Program-made: the position numbers and the translations under genes
Shown here: positions 14,601 to 28,483 of the stretch, one piece after another
Layout of the letters: the number at the start of each line of letters is the position of its first letter
Position numbering within the stretch: position 1 is the first letter of the stretch
Notes under the pieces: model-generated
What the model saw: the letters and a program-made list of their open reading frames with translations, nothing else
Told to the model about the DNA's origin: nothing
Databases searched by the model: none
Assembly: GCA_963082875.1 (NCBI GenBank)
Contig: OY720101.1
Span: 7,812,001 to 7,876,000 of the forward strand
Length of the DNA stretch: 64,000 nt
Source: Corella eumyota
Taxonomy: Eukaryota > Chordata > Ascidiacea > Phlebobranchia > Corellidae
Direction: 5' to 3'

Positions 14601-17600
14601 TGATAATGATAACCATTGATAAAAAAAATATTATGACTAATTTTGTATTTTGAAAATTTTAAAGCAAATGGGAATTACAATAAAGCCATTTAAAATTATA
14701 AACGTTAAGATACTTTAATTTATTAATAAATTTAATATTACTGAAATATTTCGAATATTTTTTTAATTTAATGCACAAGCTTACCATCACAACAAAATTC
14801 TTCTTTTTAAAAAAATATTAAAAAATATATAATATGATATCTTACTGAAATAGTTTAAATACCTTTTTAATAGAAGTAAAATCATAAGAGGCATAATATA
14901 GTATTATATAAGAAGTATAGTGGTGGTAGCCCCAGCATCAAGTAACGTACTGATGTCTGATAGGTCTTGATTTTAAAAATAAAGTTAAAAACCTTTTGTT
15001 TGCTAATTTTGTTGTTACGTGTTTAAGCTACCTGTTTCGAAAACAAATATTGTGGCTGCAGTGGGACTTAAAGGTAAAACTTGTTGGCCTGTAAACCGCC
15101 GCCATGTATAAAAAACAGTAAATAGCAAACAATGCATAGTCGACACGATAGCGCCCTCTTGCAAGACGCAGAACAGATGGAAATTTTCATAATAGAAACT
15201 TAAGGCAAAAATAGTAAAATCGAATTAATATTTTTATATACATATAAATCTATTAAACAAATTATAAATCTCATTAAATTTTTTTAATATTTTTAATAAA
15301 CATGCACGCATTGATATTGCAAGATATAACTAAACAAAATTTTTAAGCAAAATATCGATATTTGTTTTTTAACAATAAAACATGTATTACATTTTAATAA
15401 ATAAACAAAAACTAAAGTTTAAAACAGTTTTTAGAGTTTTATCGTAATACATAAAAAAAATTTGGAAGCAAAATATCAATCTTCAATTTACATTTAATTC
15501 CTTTTCATTTAAATCCGTTTTATATAAGTTGTTTTATTTGTTTCCATTTTAAATTATCCGCTTTGAATGTATCCGTTGAAAGTCAGCTTTTATAAAATCC
15601 ATTCCAATGTTTTTTTTTCATTTAAATTCTTTCCACTTAATTTCTGTTTTAGTGTCTGTCATCCCACACTAATTCGTTTGAATGATTTTTTTTATAGAAT
15701 CTGCGTTCTTAATAATAATAATAATAAAAATATTAAGTGTATACATTTTTTACACCTACATTTACTAAGTATCATAACATAGCCACTTAATTTAACAACT
15801 TTTTCATTTATTTGTTTATATTATGATTTCTTCATTTTAGTTCTTTTTTATTTATTTTTTTTTTAATTGTAGAAATAGTTGGGATTCGGAAGTTTTTTTC
15901 AACAAACAAAAAGCAAATTGAAAAGCAAACTCTAATAGTGCCAAAAACTGGACTTATTCTATGTTTTAAATTGATTTTGTTATTTTGTATTTTAAATTTG
16001 CCCCTTAAATATATTTCATACATCTATTTTTAGTGTAAGTTCTGCTAATGTGTTCAAATAAAACGAGTTGATGGATTGTAGTCACTAAAATTTATCAGTT
16101 TTTCTTCCCGCTAGATTGCAGTGGCGAGTAATATAGATTTGTAAATTCACGCGTTTAATTTTAAAGAATATTTTAAAACTTTTAATCTTTGTTGTAACGC
16201 ACGAATTTGACACATATTGATCTCTGCTTAAGTTTCCCAGTAAAAAAACTTTTTTTAATTTGTAGCAATCTTACAAAAGAGCCTAAAACTTAGGTCAGTA
16301 ATTAGCGTGGTTTTTATAACGGAACAATTTTGTTTTTTTTCCCAGCGACATTTAAACAAAACATTTTTCGGCTTTGTAAAGTTTAGTTATACGGGAGCCT
16401 TGTATTTTCTGAAACATTTTAACAAACACTAATGAGAGTTCGTTAATAGAAGGTTTGCTACACATTAGGATAATAACATCCATACTGAAAATTTGGAACT
16501 TTTAATTTTAAAGAACAGAAGTTATCGTCTTTCGAAATTCTGACTAGAAAGAAAAAAACAATAATAAATACACTGACAAAAACAATATGTTTCAATAACA
16601 TAATTAAAATTTTGACAATAACATAGTTAAAATCAAAAGAAAAAAAAGTGTTATTAAATGCACAAAATGTATACGTGCTTTTCAGGAAATAACCAAGAAT
16701 AAATAATAAAAGTGTCATTTTTATGTATTGTTTAGTTGTTTAGAATTTATATTAAAACTAGAATACTGTTTCGGAATCCAAGATTTCGAACTTTAATAAT
16801 AATTGTAGTTAAAACTTTTATTTTTTATATTTTGCGTAATTATCTTAAAGTGTTTACCCAACCGGCGGTGTGTTTAAATGATATTTCTCTACTTGTTTTG
16901 CTTTGTTGCTATCAGGCTATCTATTGCAGTGTAAACAGATTGACAGTTACGAATACTAAACACGACTAATTTCGGATGTATTTTTAATTAAATATAAAGA
17001 TTGGCTTAATACTAACGGTATAATTGTTTTAATAACAGTTGCCTTTGAACTTAGAGTTATATATATTTTTTTTTTAAATTTAGAATTAAACTTTAGAAAC
17101 TGTCTGACCATAATTGAAAGTACAAGAATTTAATAAATTTATAATTTAATTACTCTCAATCGACTGATTAATGTAATAAGCTGACTGATTAACTTTCTAG
17201 CAGGTTGCTCGAGCGTTTAAATGATAAAAAGAAAAATGTGCATTAGATAATGTTGTATATTTTCTTATTTAAAGTTTTTATGGTTTCATGTCACATGTAT
17301 TCTGTTATCTGTAAGAAAAACCACTTGCTGACCTGAACTTGTGCAAAAAGATTTTATAAAAATTTTATTAGAAATGAGCATAAAGCAGTAAGGTGGCATA
17401 AATTTTAGTAAAACTAAGTCTGTAAGTAGTTACGAGATAAATGTTTAAAAAATTACCTAAAAGTTTGCAAATTGTTTACTAGTGTAAATCTTTGGTGTAG
17501 AAAATTTAAGTTTTGCAGTGTTAACCAGCATATGCTACATAAACAGAATATAAATATGACCAATGTATAAAGTGATAACTCATTATTAATTTTTTAATCT

Positions 17601-17690
17601 AAACTTACTCACATTTTTTTAGTAAATGTGATTATTATTTAATTTGCAATGGTTTAGTTTAAATTTCATAGTAAGTTATCAACAAATAAA

Positions 17691-20600
17691 ATGTCACAAA
17701 GCAGTGTGCATCGCTATTCCTCATCCAGCGAAAGCTCTTCGCGAAACAACTTTTCTTCCAGTAGAAGAAGATTACCTTCCGCTCCATCGGAAGGAATTCT
17801 CCGGAACCGAAATCGGCATGTCACCATCGCAGATCCTGATTCCCTGAGTCGTAGAGTATACAGGATTGCTGACAACCTTGATGATGCGGCACGAAATTTA
17901 AGTGGTGTCGACAGTAAATTATCAGAGTACCGAGATGTTCAAGATGATTCAATGTCTGCTTTGACAAAAGTATTTAATATATATTTTTTTACAAACTAAT
18001 AATATATTTACTGTATTCGTATCATACTTTCGCATTTTTTTTTATCTAAAATGGTCTCAGTTTGCCTTAAATTGTGTATTGTTTTTTAAACTGTTTTAAT
18101 TTTTTTTTTTTTTTAAATAATTTTACTTTACATAAATGTTGCTTAACATAATTTTTCCAATGTGCACTAACCATTAAAACTTTATAGGTAAATGGGTGAT
18201 TACCCAATGCTTTAGTGCATTTATCTAAATATTAACTAACCAATAACTCTTACCTTTTTATTTATAATTAATTAATTTTTAAATTTAGCTGCAAGAAGAT
18301 TTAGAGGGTTCAATTGGTCGTTTGAAATCATCACGAAAAAGACGAACACTTCTTAACGGAAACGAAACTTTACATCGGAGTGAACTAAGATCTTCTTCCG
18401 TGGCACCAAGAACAAGAAATTACAACTCTGAAACTGATTTATTGGGTAATCTTTTGATTATTTAGTTTTTAAGGTTTATTTATGTTTTGATTTGTTTCTA
18501 ATCATAAAAAAATGAAATAACGCTGGTCTTGAGAAGTTATTTTAATTTCACGTAGTTGCCAACATAGTTTGGTTATCATGTCAATGGTATAAAAGTTTTA
18601 AATTTTTTTATAGCCTAATTTTTTGTAAATTTAACTTATTTATTACCCTTAAGAAGTTGTATACTATTTTATTTGTTTTGAATTTTAAACACTTTTAAAA
18701 TTATTAAATAAAAAAATAATTATAAATATATATTAATTTTTTTTTTTTTGTAAATTTTAATATTCGAAAATAAATCGTTGTAATTTTTTATATGTTCAAA
18801 CACATTACATTATCATTTTTATAAAAAAAAATAGTTATTTAAATTAAAAGTTGTATTAAAAGGGCCTAAACAACTAGCTGAAACTGCATCAGAAATTAAA
18901 TTTGTTAATAATTTTTTTTTCATTGATCTAGGAAGGAGCACAAAACGACCATCAAGTAGTTTGGGTTTCAACAGACATGGTGGAGGGGGAGATCATTATT
19001 CATCTGTGGTATTAATAATTTAAATTAAAACTCATTTATTTTGCAACTCAGCAAGTTTTGTGTATGACAGTTGTAGCTTTTGAAAATGAATCCAAATATA
19101 GATAGTTTGAAGGTGGCATAAAAAGGGCTACCAACAATGCCCTTTTTTAATTTTTGGGACCAAGGACTTCAATTTAAAACCCTCCGTTTCAACATTGTTT
19201 TTTTTAAACCTAAAATAAAAACTTTTTAAACCACAAAAATTCTTTACACCCCTGTCTACATTTCTTCAAAAAAATATTTGAGAGGCTGACTCTTGGAGTA
19301 ATATCAAAAAAACTCACTCTAGCATTTGCCATTCTATAATTTTTAGATCCACGAAACAGTGACTGATTTATCGTCGAATCAAGCAAAATTGGAGCGCGAT
19401 CTTAATGATGAAATATCACAAAGAATCCGGTAATTATTTTAATAAGCTGCTGAAATTTCTATTTATGTCTTTAATATAACCAGTCATCAACAAATTATAT
19501 CTAAATTAAATTGTTTGACATGTAAATAAAACACTAGCCTAAAAAACGAAATTTTAAAAACAACTTTTTATCGAAATTTTAGGTCAACATATTTTCAGAA
19601 ATTTAAGTTTTTTTTTTTAAAATGGAGTTGGGGTAAGATGGTTATTAGAAAATGTCCCATTGTTAGTAAAATTGCTTTTTTTAATAGTCTATTCGGTAAA
19701 ATGGTTTTTGGTTACAGCAATTCCTATACTACTTTTCAAGTATAATTAATTTCTTTTAAATTTTAGATCTGAAACTGGGACACGAAGAGCAATTAACGAC
19801 CTTAATGAAAGCATGAGGTTGGTAAGACCTCCAGATCGGGTAGAACAAAGGTTAAAGGAAATCGAAAAAGGTTTGAGTAAAGATCGTAATTTGGAATCCC
19901 AGATGGCAAGCAGAGTTGCTGATAGCGTGTTAAGAAAAAGCCAAACCAGGTCAGTTTTATAGGCTTTAGGGCCTGAAAAATGAAAACTATTTTTTTCGGG
20001 CAAAAATTTAAACAATGTGTTGCAAAATTGGATAAATTGTATATAGGCTATAAACATTGTTTTCTGTGGTTTTACCATAATTTGTATGTTTTGATATATA
20101 TATATAACTAAATTTCTAAAAATGCATTCACAAAGGCAACTGGATGATGATTTTGGATCAAGGAACAGATTTCTTGATATGGAGAACAGTAAAAGAAATG
20201 TTGAAAGTGAATTAGAGATTACAAGAAGAAGGTTGGAACAATCGGAGGGAGGTCGGGAAGCCCTCGTGTCACAAATAAGTAAAAATGTTATACTTAATTT
20301 ACAAGCTAAAATGTATGTCCACTTTTTTCTAAATAAAGAAAGGTTGATTCAATTTGCTAAAATGGTTAGATTTATTACATTAGATTAAGGGTTAAATCCC
20401 TACTGCTTTTTTTTGGGTATAAATTTATTCTTAATGTGGGAAGGTCGAATGCACAACCTAAACATAGAGTAACATCAGTTACTCCGACCCATTCTCGAGT
20501 TGCCTTTAGCAGTTCGGGATATTATAGAACTTTTAATTGCCCGGTAATTATGCTGCTGATTAAGTGCTGGCTCAGCAGGAGTACCAGTTATACAGTGGGG

Positions 20601-23600
20601 ATTGAATCCACGACCTCATGGTGGGGTAGCAAGTGTTCTTACCAATACACCATGCTGCCTTTAATGCTGTAGTCCCCTAAAGTATGATGCTATAAACTTC
20701 TGCTAAGCCAAAATCCAATCAGCAGACCAATTAGTGATCAGATGTAATCAAATATATCCAAAACTGTTTAAGTAACTCAAGATTGCGCCAGGGTAACAAA
20801 CATCTTTATTTAAGTCAAAAAATTGGTGAATAAACTATCCACATCGTATAAACAAATACAAAAAGTGTACGCAAAAACATTAAATTTCTCTGACATGCAA
20901 ATATATTTTCAAATTTTTTTTTCTTTTAGATGAACTGAGAAATCTTATTACCCAATCAGATAAAGAACGTGCTAACCTCAAGCATGATATTGAAAGGCAG
21001 GCAATGGAGCAAAAATCCAAGATAGAAAAAGAGTTTGAGATGAAGGAAAAATTAGCAGGTAAAATATGGTTTTTCAATTTTTCATAATTTGATATAAATC
21101 GCTAGTTTATTTATATTACACAAAAAATTTAAAAAAACAGTTTTCAAGTTTTAATTTTTCTTTTATTTATTTATTTGCTTTTAATTCTTAATTTATTAGT
21201 TCTTTTTTTAATTTCTTTATACTTTTTTAGGTTTAGAACGTCAGGAATGTGAGAGATTAAGACAAGCAAATGAAATCGACGACCTCAGAGCTGCGATAAA
21301 ACGATCCGGAGGAGTTGTCCAACTTGATGAAGTGAGGAGGAATTTGGAAAAAAGCGAGAGGCAGAGACAACACCTCTCCGACCACATTGAGGTAAACATA
21401 AAACATCAGGTTTTTTCTCAACTATAAATTGTTAATTAGTAAAGTTAAAATAAGTGATGCAAAAACCCAATTTTGGAATCAACTCAAGTCGATTTAAATT
21501 ACACAAGTCAATGTTAAATTTAAACGAATTGAGCAACACACTTTAAAGGTTTTTATTAAAAAAATAATAGCCGAAAAAACGTAACCAAATTAGTCAAATT
21601 TTATAAATTGCAATCATTTTTACAAATACTCTTTTTTTACACCCTTACTGGATCAAAAATGTTCATTAAAATAAATGTCGGCGACCTGTTAATTTAACGC
21701 AAAAAGAACTTACTTAACAAAATACATGGCAATCAAAAGTTCCTTTACACCTGAAAAAGCAATGTAGTTTCACAGCACTTTTAGTTAATCATGTTTTAAA
21801 AAATTATATTTAAAAACTAGCTTGGAAAATAAGTGTGGAGATTATTTAATGATCACCAGATTGCTATGATAAAAGTAAAAATTAAACTTTAGGCATTAAG
21901 TAATTAACTGCCAGCTAAATTCACTTATGTAAGGTTGTTAAAAAAAGCAGCAAATGTCTATGTTTTACAGACCTAATTTTACACTACCTTTTTAATTTTT
22001 ATGTCAGGTTTTGACCAAAGACCTTGAGAAAAAAGATATGGCCCTCAGTCGAACCTTGAACGAATTAAACGAAACTCAGCGAAAATTTGTTGAATCTGAA
22101 AGATCAAACGATTATAATTACAGACAGCTTGAAGACACAATATCCAAGTTTAAAGACCAAGTCAAGTAATTTGATTTTCAGTTTTTAATAAATGTTATCA
22201 AAGGGATTTTCTGAGTAGAAGTTTTAATATTTAATTGTGCTATTGTGTTTTTTTAAAAGATGATTTTTGTTACAACAGGGAGACAGAAAAATACGAAAGT
22301 GATTTTCAAAAAATGGTGGAACGAAAAATGGCTGCCGAAAAGGAAAATGAGGAGCTGAAGAGTACGGCTCAGGACACAATCAGACAGTATGTTTTTAAAA
22401 CATTTGAAATAATTTAATATAAACATACATCTAAAAACAAAGAACCTAGTTACACAAGGTAACCTTACGCAAAAAAAAAAGTTTTTGGTATTTAACAAAA
22501 TTAAAAAATTTACATAAAAATTAGAGCAAATTAGTTAATTTTTTTTTAATTTTGTTTGCGACATATTATTTACCTAAAATCCTATGATAAAGTTTTTTCA
22601 TCAACATTAAAGTAGCTTTGTTGTATTACTATAAAAGAGGTGCTTTTCAATTTTTTCTCTTGTGTGATTGGTTGTTAGCAAACCTTTTATTTATGTTTAG
22701 TTACTATGGTACCTTAAACAGGGGCTGAAATTTTAACTATATATTCTACTTTAATCAAATTTTTGTTTTACTGAATTGTTTAATGTTAGTTAACTTAACA
22801 TTAAGACTACAGTTTAATTGTTTTTCTATCTAGTTGGAAACAAAAGTGTAGAAAGTGTGAAAAAGATGTTGAAAGATTGAACGAAAAAGTTCATCAACTT
22901 AATCTCAAAAACGAAGATTTGGCTCGACAAAATGTAGTCAGCAAAACGCAAGCAAATAATGGTAGTTTTTTTTTTTTAAATTTAAACTAAACCACTAAAA
23001 ATAATATTCTAAATTAATTAACTTTATGATATTTTGTAAGCCTTCCAGCAAGTAGAGAATCTCCGATTGGAAGTAGAGAATGGCATTGTAAGTCATAATT
23101 TTTTTTGAATTATTGTTTAAAATTTTTACCTAAAAATAAAATAAAAAACTATCACAAAGCCTGGTTGGATTTTCATCAAGCTTAAATGTGTGACTACTTA
23201 TTATTAATTAATCTAATGGATTGACTTTACTACATAAGATCTTTGGTTTAATCCCCAATGCTTCTACAATACTGCACCCTCAAATTACTGGGCAGGTTAA
23301 TTATAAAGCAATATTATAAGGTCTAAACTAAAAAATATTAATTTGTGTTTAGCCTGTTGGCCTTATCACATACAGGATAGTATAGCATATTGTGTTTAAT
23401 AAGTTTTTACTTTTATTGACAACTTAGGGCAAACGAGCAGAGATGGCTGAGCAATTACATAAATATGACGTCGAGATGACAAAGTTTGCTGAAGAGAAAA
23501 TGATGCTGGCAAAAAATTTGGACGACTCGAACCTAAATATGAGACAATATGAAGAGAAAATAAAAGATTTATCAAACAAGTAAGTTATATAGGTTTTTTT

Positions 23601-26600
23601 AAAAAAAGATTAATTAAAATCATGTTTTAAATACAGTAAAAAAGTATTTATTTAAATCCCATGCCAAATTAGGCTGATAAGCTTTAATATTTTCTATGAT
23701 ATCTGAATTTAAATAATTTTTTTAAGTTATCCATATTTAACGTATTTATTATTTCAAAGGACTCATAAAAATACTGCACAGGTTTTTGAGCTTATTAGTT
23801 TAAGTAAAGGAAAAAGTTAGGCAGGACTTCATGTAAACTAAAAGACATTTTGCTTCTTATTCAGTTCTGTACAGATAAAATTACTATCATATCATCAAAA
23901 ACTATTTTACCAAATAGACATTTTTTTGAATGTCAAATCCTTGTTCACATTATTACACTGTTTTTTTAACTTTTCCCTGACCCATTCTCTAAGGAATGCT
24001 TTTCAATTAAAAAAAATGTTTCCCCAAATTTTGGTCAAATGTTTTTTTTTGAAGGTCAGTTTGCCCAATGGATTTTGCTAACATTATCGAATACAATGGT
24101 TTAAATGTAGTTATGTGTAGTCCTACATATAAACTAGTGCAACTCGCCTGCATACTTTTCATAAAATTACGTTGTTTTTAGAATAACTGCAACCAATTGT
24201 GCATTAGAAAAATCCCACAGAGAAAATGATAGTTTGAGATCAATGTGCGACTTCACTAAAAAACAAATTGAAAATGTTCAGGTGACTTGAATTAAATCAT
24301 TAACATACAAATATAATAATTATAATTCTAATAATGTGTTTATATTAACCTTGACTATAATAATCTTCTTTTTGGTTTTATTTGGATATTTTTTCACCTT
24401 TTTTGTGCTTGCGATTTTTAAAGTTAATTTATCTTAGAATAAAATTGTTATGATTTTATTTAAAGATTATTTTATTCATTTCAATGATGTGAATAAAAAA
24501 ATACTGATTTAAAACTATATACATTTTCTTTTATTTGTGCGTTTGATTTTAGTCGGAAATTGGTAATGCTAAAAGAGAAAACTCAAATTTGCAATCTGAG
24601 ATTTTAAGTGAAAAAATGAAATTCAGCGAGGCCGAAAAAGTTTTGGAGTCGAACAACAAACAAATGGAAGCGATGAAGTTGGAAGTTAACTCAGTTCACA
24701 AACAACTAAACATTGTAAAAACAAAATTGTTTGTCATCAACTTTTTGTAGATTTTAAATGGCTATAGTTCAAAACTAAATATTTAAACTACAAAATTAAT
24801 ATTGTAGTTAGTGTTAAAATTAACATCACTTTAAAAAGTAAGAAAAAAAATATAAAGTTTTTTTTTTAAAAAAAGTTTGTTTTTTTTGGTATAAAGGCAA
24901 CTTACCCTGTCATAATATTGTAAAACTCGCTTTAAATTTCACTAATAATTTTTTTCTAAAATATTTTTGCAAAAACATTTTATTTTAAAACATTTTTAAC
25001 ACTTGTTATTTAAACACTTACTTTATACTAGGAACGCTCCACTCACAAATCTGAACTCCAGAAACTAAACTCTGAAATTCACTCGGGCGAGGTTGAGAAA
25101 ATACAAGCCGTACAAGATGTAAGCAAAAAGGCAAACAACGAGCGCTGCTTACTTGAAAGTGAAATTCACAAGATTAATGTAAGTATTTAAATCCTGCATA
25201 CTAAGTTTGCCAACTATCAAACTGGTCTCTAGTTTGGTTTTGGTGACTTTTGTATGTTAGTATTTATTTTAATAACAAAGTGTACCCAGTTCTTATAATG
25301 GTTGTTTTATGCCGTGCTTATGTTTTTTATTTTATTTTGTTAAAAAATTTTGCTGACTCCACAGTTAATTGCAACAATCTTCTCCATAATTTATTGTTTA
25401 ATATATATTTCTCATGCTTACATTTATTAAATGTAGCATGGTAAAAATAACATAAATCTAAATAAAATAATTATTTTATCTACCTTTATCTATTTTTTTT
25501 ATAACAGATGGATATGAATGAAGAAAAATGTTTACACAAGGAAGTCCAAAAAATATTGAAGGAAACCAAAGATGAACTTAACTCAAAATCCTCCGATTTA
25601 CGAAGACTTGAAATGGAAAACCAAGTTTATAGAGAAAAATATCAACTTCTGAACTCAACCTACGAAAAAAATGTAAATCTAAATTTTTATGATATACTAA
25701 TCATATGGAATCTGCTCTTATGACTAAAAATTATTTAACTGAGGGAAGTTTTCCTTGAAAACCAAAATTCTAAGGATCAAAATTTTAAGGGCATTTCACA
25801 GGGTAGGGTAGAAAGGGATCAAAAAAAATGTCTCATCTCATAGTCGGTGAAATAGCCTTTTTGGTCCATTCGTTAAACTAGAATTAAATAATAGCTTGCT
25901 CTAAGGACGGAAATAATATTTGCGATTATTTGCCCGCACACCACGAATGTTATTTTTTTCAAGGTTATAAATTGGACATGCAAATATATATATTGTCCAC
26001 TAAGCTCGTTATGTATATATGTTTTTGGTGATATGACCATATTCTGTTATAGTTGTTAAGTCATAATAAACATAATATACCGGCAGCATGGTGTAGTGGT
26101 AAGAACACTTGCTACACCACCATAAGGTTGGGGGTTTAATCCCCATTGCTTTCATGCTGTAGCACCCTTGAGTAAGGCGCTATAAACAGTATATAAACAG
26201 TAACTCCTACAGAACCAACACTTAATCAGCAGCATAGTTACCGGGCAATTATATAATCTTTTGATATCCCAAACTGCTAAAAGGCAACTCGAGACTGGGT
26301 CGGAATAACTGATGTTACTCTATGTTTAGGTCATGCATTCGACCTTCCCACATCGAGGATAAAAATATATACCAAAAATAAAATAAAAAGACAACATTTT
26401 AAAGCTTGTAATTTCAGTGACTTTTAAAGTTAAAAGTTTTTTCGTCTTACATTGCAATTAAACTCTTTTAATATTGTAGTACAAAGAACTTGGCCATAAC
26501 AATGCAAGAATAGAACAACTGGACGTGGATCTACTTTGGTCTCGGGATAAAGTAAGAAAGTTGGAACAATGTCTCGAGGTTGCTAATAATGGAATTTCCC

Positions 26601-28483
26601 AAGATGTTAATGAACTTCAGATTATTTTGGGTCTGGTGACGTCGGATCAAATGACAAAATCTTTCTCGGAATCTAGTAATGATATTCATGTATGGATCTT
26701 AATGCTAAGGGTAATTTTTTTGTTGAATTATTATTTAAATGATATGACTAAAGTTGATATAGATTTATCTTAAATTAAATTTTTAATAGTTACCATGAGA
26801 TAAAAATGTTGCAACGAAATGTTGTTCAAAAAGTTTGTCAAACTAGATATTAATAATATTAATAAAATTGTTTTCAGAAAAAATTGGATTCTGTGAAGTT
26901 CGAAGTCCAGGCCAAACTTGATCACAGACTAAAACTATTGGATGAACTAGATAAACAAAAAGAAGAGGTAATTACATTTTTGTCAGTTGTTCAACTTTAC
27001 ATTAAAACTACATTAAAACTAAATGTAAAAACTGCTTACAAAAAATTAGTGTTAAGCTGTGCTGTTTTATTATAATAGGCATGAAGAAAAATATTCAGCA
27101 ATTTTTAGCTTTATTTTAAATTTTTTGTTGAAATACTTTATGCCAAGTTACTATTTGAAAACATTATTTTTTACTTTATGTAATACTTACCTATGTTATA
27201 ACAATAAAAAATATCTCTGTACAGTCTATTACATTATGAGTATTGTCCAATACTGTTTTTTTGTAGACAATTTAAAAACAAGTTTAAACATTTTGTATTT
27301 TATGTGTTACAATCTTGTGTATTAAAAAAATTAAAAAAAAAATATTAAAAAAATACGGTATTAAAAAAAGCATTGTTAACTAAAATATTTGCTTTTAATA
27401 GATGAAAAACTGTTATAAATCACTTAAAGGGGACCAAGATCATTTAATTGAAGAAGTCACAGAACAACATAAATTGATCGATTCTCTAAGCAAAGAGAAA
27501 GCTTGTAAGTTTTTCAAATTCTTTTTTTGCAATATCTTAATTTAAATTGATTTTGTATATTCAATAAAAATATGCCTAGTTAAAGTTGAACTTAAAAAAA
27601 TACTTATTAAAAAAAAATAATAATAATAAAAAAAAACTTGCATTTTTTGCTTAAATGTATTAAAGATTATGGTTGTTATATTAAGTTGAAAAATATGTTA
27701 TTATTTTAGCTTTACTTCTTGAGAACAAAGAAGCACGGATCATAGTTCATGATCTTGAAGACAAGGTCACTAATCTAACTTGTAGTCTTCAAAATGTAAG
27801 TGTTATTTCAACCAGTTTGAAACTAATCAGTCATCTTACTAAATATGGTTAGGGGTTCGATTTCCTTTATTTCTGTGGTGTAGCAACCTTAAGTATGGCT
27901 CTATTAATGGAACAAACTTCTAACAAGTTTAAAATTAATCTGCAGACTAATTGTTGCGAAATTATAATCAGTAATTATACCAACTGCCAAATACAAATTA
28001 AGACTGAGTTGGGTAACCAAGTTTTTTTTTTATGTTTAGTAAGTATTGACACCTAAAAAATGTTTATTTATCAGATTTTGTGAATTTTTTTACTTTTAGG
28101 AATCTCAAAAGGAGAGAGAAAAAATACACCAACGATATATGAAGTAAGTTATGATGTGGATATCAACAAACTTTACAATTTTAATTTTTGATATGCGTGT
28201 TTAACTAGCTTAAATAATTAATTTTGTTGATTCAATAATAGTTATTTATTACACTAAAATCAAACCATCATTTTGTGGTAAATATATTCAACATAAAATT
28301 AGAATCAACATTTTTCAATAAAAAGAAGACTCTTATAACTCTATTTTTATGTTTTAAAGATATAAAGACACCATCAATTCACTACAAGCCGATTTGGAAG
28401 ACCAGGGAAAAAAAGAAGGTCACGTCACTAGATTGAACCCAAGAAATTATAGAAGATCGCCCTCTCCTAATAAAAGAACCTGA
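17691..28483 (+). CDS. CEP128: Centrosomal protein CEP128
   Basis: Coiled-coil protein of the centriole subdistal appendage. Rebuilt as 23 coding exons with matching phases: 17691-17969, 18289-18445, 18932-19008, 19347-19429, 19767-19949, 20136-20278, 20930-21058, 21231-21391, 22008-22165, 22279-22386, 22834-22961, 23041-23087, 23428-23579, 24182-24281, 24553-24714, 25032-25178, 25508-25672, 26480-26689, 26878-26967, 27402-27504, 27710-27795, 28100-28143, 28360-28483; about 1011 residues against 1094 in human. Recognised by ordered resemblance: DDAARNLSGVDSKLSEYR, DRVEQRLKEIEKGL, ITRRRLEQSEGGREAL, AQDTIRHWKQK, FQQVENLRLE and LGLVTSDQMTKSFS. Almost the whole protein is heptad coiled coil behind a Ser/Arg-rich head; the tail ends YRRSPSPNKRT. 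Exon 12 (47 bases) is the least certain: the acceptor chosen keeps the coiled-coil frame. Confidence 0.9.
19615..19735 (+). repeat. Dispersed AT-rich repeat family B, copy in CEP128 intron 4
   Basis: Shares ggggtaagatgg, then attagaaaatgtcccattgt and tctattcggtaaaatggttt with the ELOB intron 3 copy. Ends unclear. Confidence 0.5.
20417..20659 (-). repeat. tRNA-headed SINE, reverse copy in CEP128 intron 6
   Basis: Reads in reverse as head (gcagcatggtg), body and tail ending at the gggaaggtcg block at about 20439. Its head abuts a forward fragment at 20665-20815, so the two form an inverted pair. Confidence 0.85.
20665..20815 (+). repeat. SINE fragment, forward, head-to-head with the previous copy
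   Basis: Starts at the ctgtag body block, runs through ctataaacttctgctaagcc and ends in the tail (ctcaagattgcgccagggta). The tRNA-like head is missing. Moderately decayed. Confidence 0.65.
23205..23345 (+). repeat. Decayed SINE fragment in CEP128 intron 12
   Basis: Head/body remnant with actacataagatctttggtt (20 bases) followed by taatccccaatgct, matching the B-box region and the tgctgtagc body block at low identity. Weak but in the expected order. Confidence 0.5.
23880..24070 (-). repeat. Dispersed AT-rich repeat family B, reverse copy in CEP128 intron 13
   Basis: Reverse strand carries the tctatttggtaaaatag block (23904-23922) and a decayed body. Divergent. Confidence 0.4.
26082..26373 (+). 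repeat. tRNA-headed SINE, best preserved forward copy (CEP128 intron 17)
   Basis: Begins ggcagcatggtgtagtggt (A-box-like TGGTGTAGTGG) and has a B-box-like block ggggtttaatcccc. The body includes cttgagtaaggcgctataaa, then cagcacttaatcagcagc-like and gtttaggtcatgcattcgac blocks. It ends in an A/T-rich tail. It can serve as the reference for the other copies. Confidence 0.88.
27829..28040 (+). repeat. Decayed SINE copy in CEP128 intron 21
   Basis: Contains the B-box-like ggggttcgatttcc, the tggtgtagcaacc body start and a tail with gactgagttgggtaacc. Divergent from the reference copy at 26082, so older. Confidence 0.65.

Larger units (their letters stand above)
9986..17690. other. 7.7 kb gene desert between divergent Six3/6 and CEP128
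   Basis: Very AT-rich, with no supportable coding exon on either strand. Several islands are clearly less AT-rich: about 10080-10280, 10850-11200, 11460-12060, 14030-14600 and 15060-15190. They are described separately where motifs can be named. The short open frames inside (for example 11625-11849) lack homology and splice context. An (AAT)n microsatellite lies at 15711-15728. The position upstream of a developmental regulator makes enhancer content the natural reading, but this is inference. Confidence 0.6.

Noticed and set aside
15711-15728. Possible short direct-repeat array of CRISPR kind
   Set aside because: Plain (AAT)n microsatellite; no spacer structure anywhere in the window, and the DNA is animal nuclear.
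22985-23048. Alternative acceptor TTCCAG at 23048 for CEP128 exon 12
   Set aside because: It is in a different frame giving ASRESPIGSREWH, whereas the acceptor at 23040 gives FQQVENLRLEVENGI, which fits the coiled coil and the human sequence.
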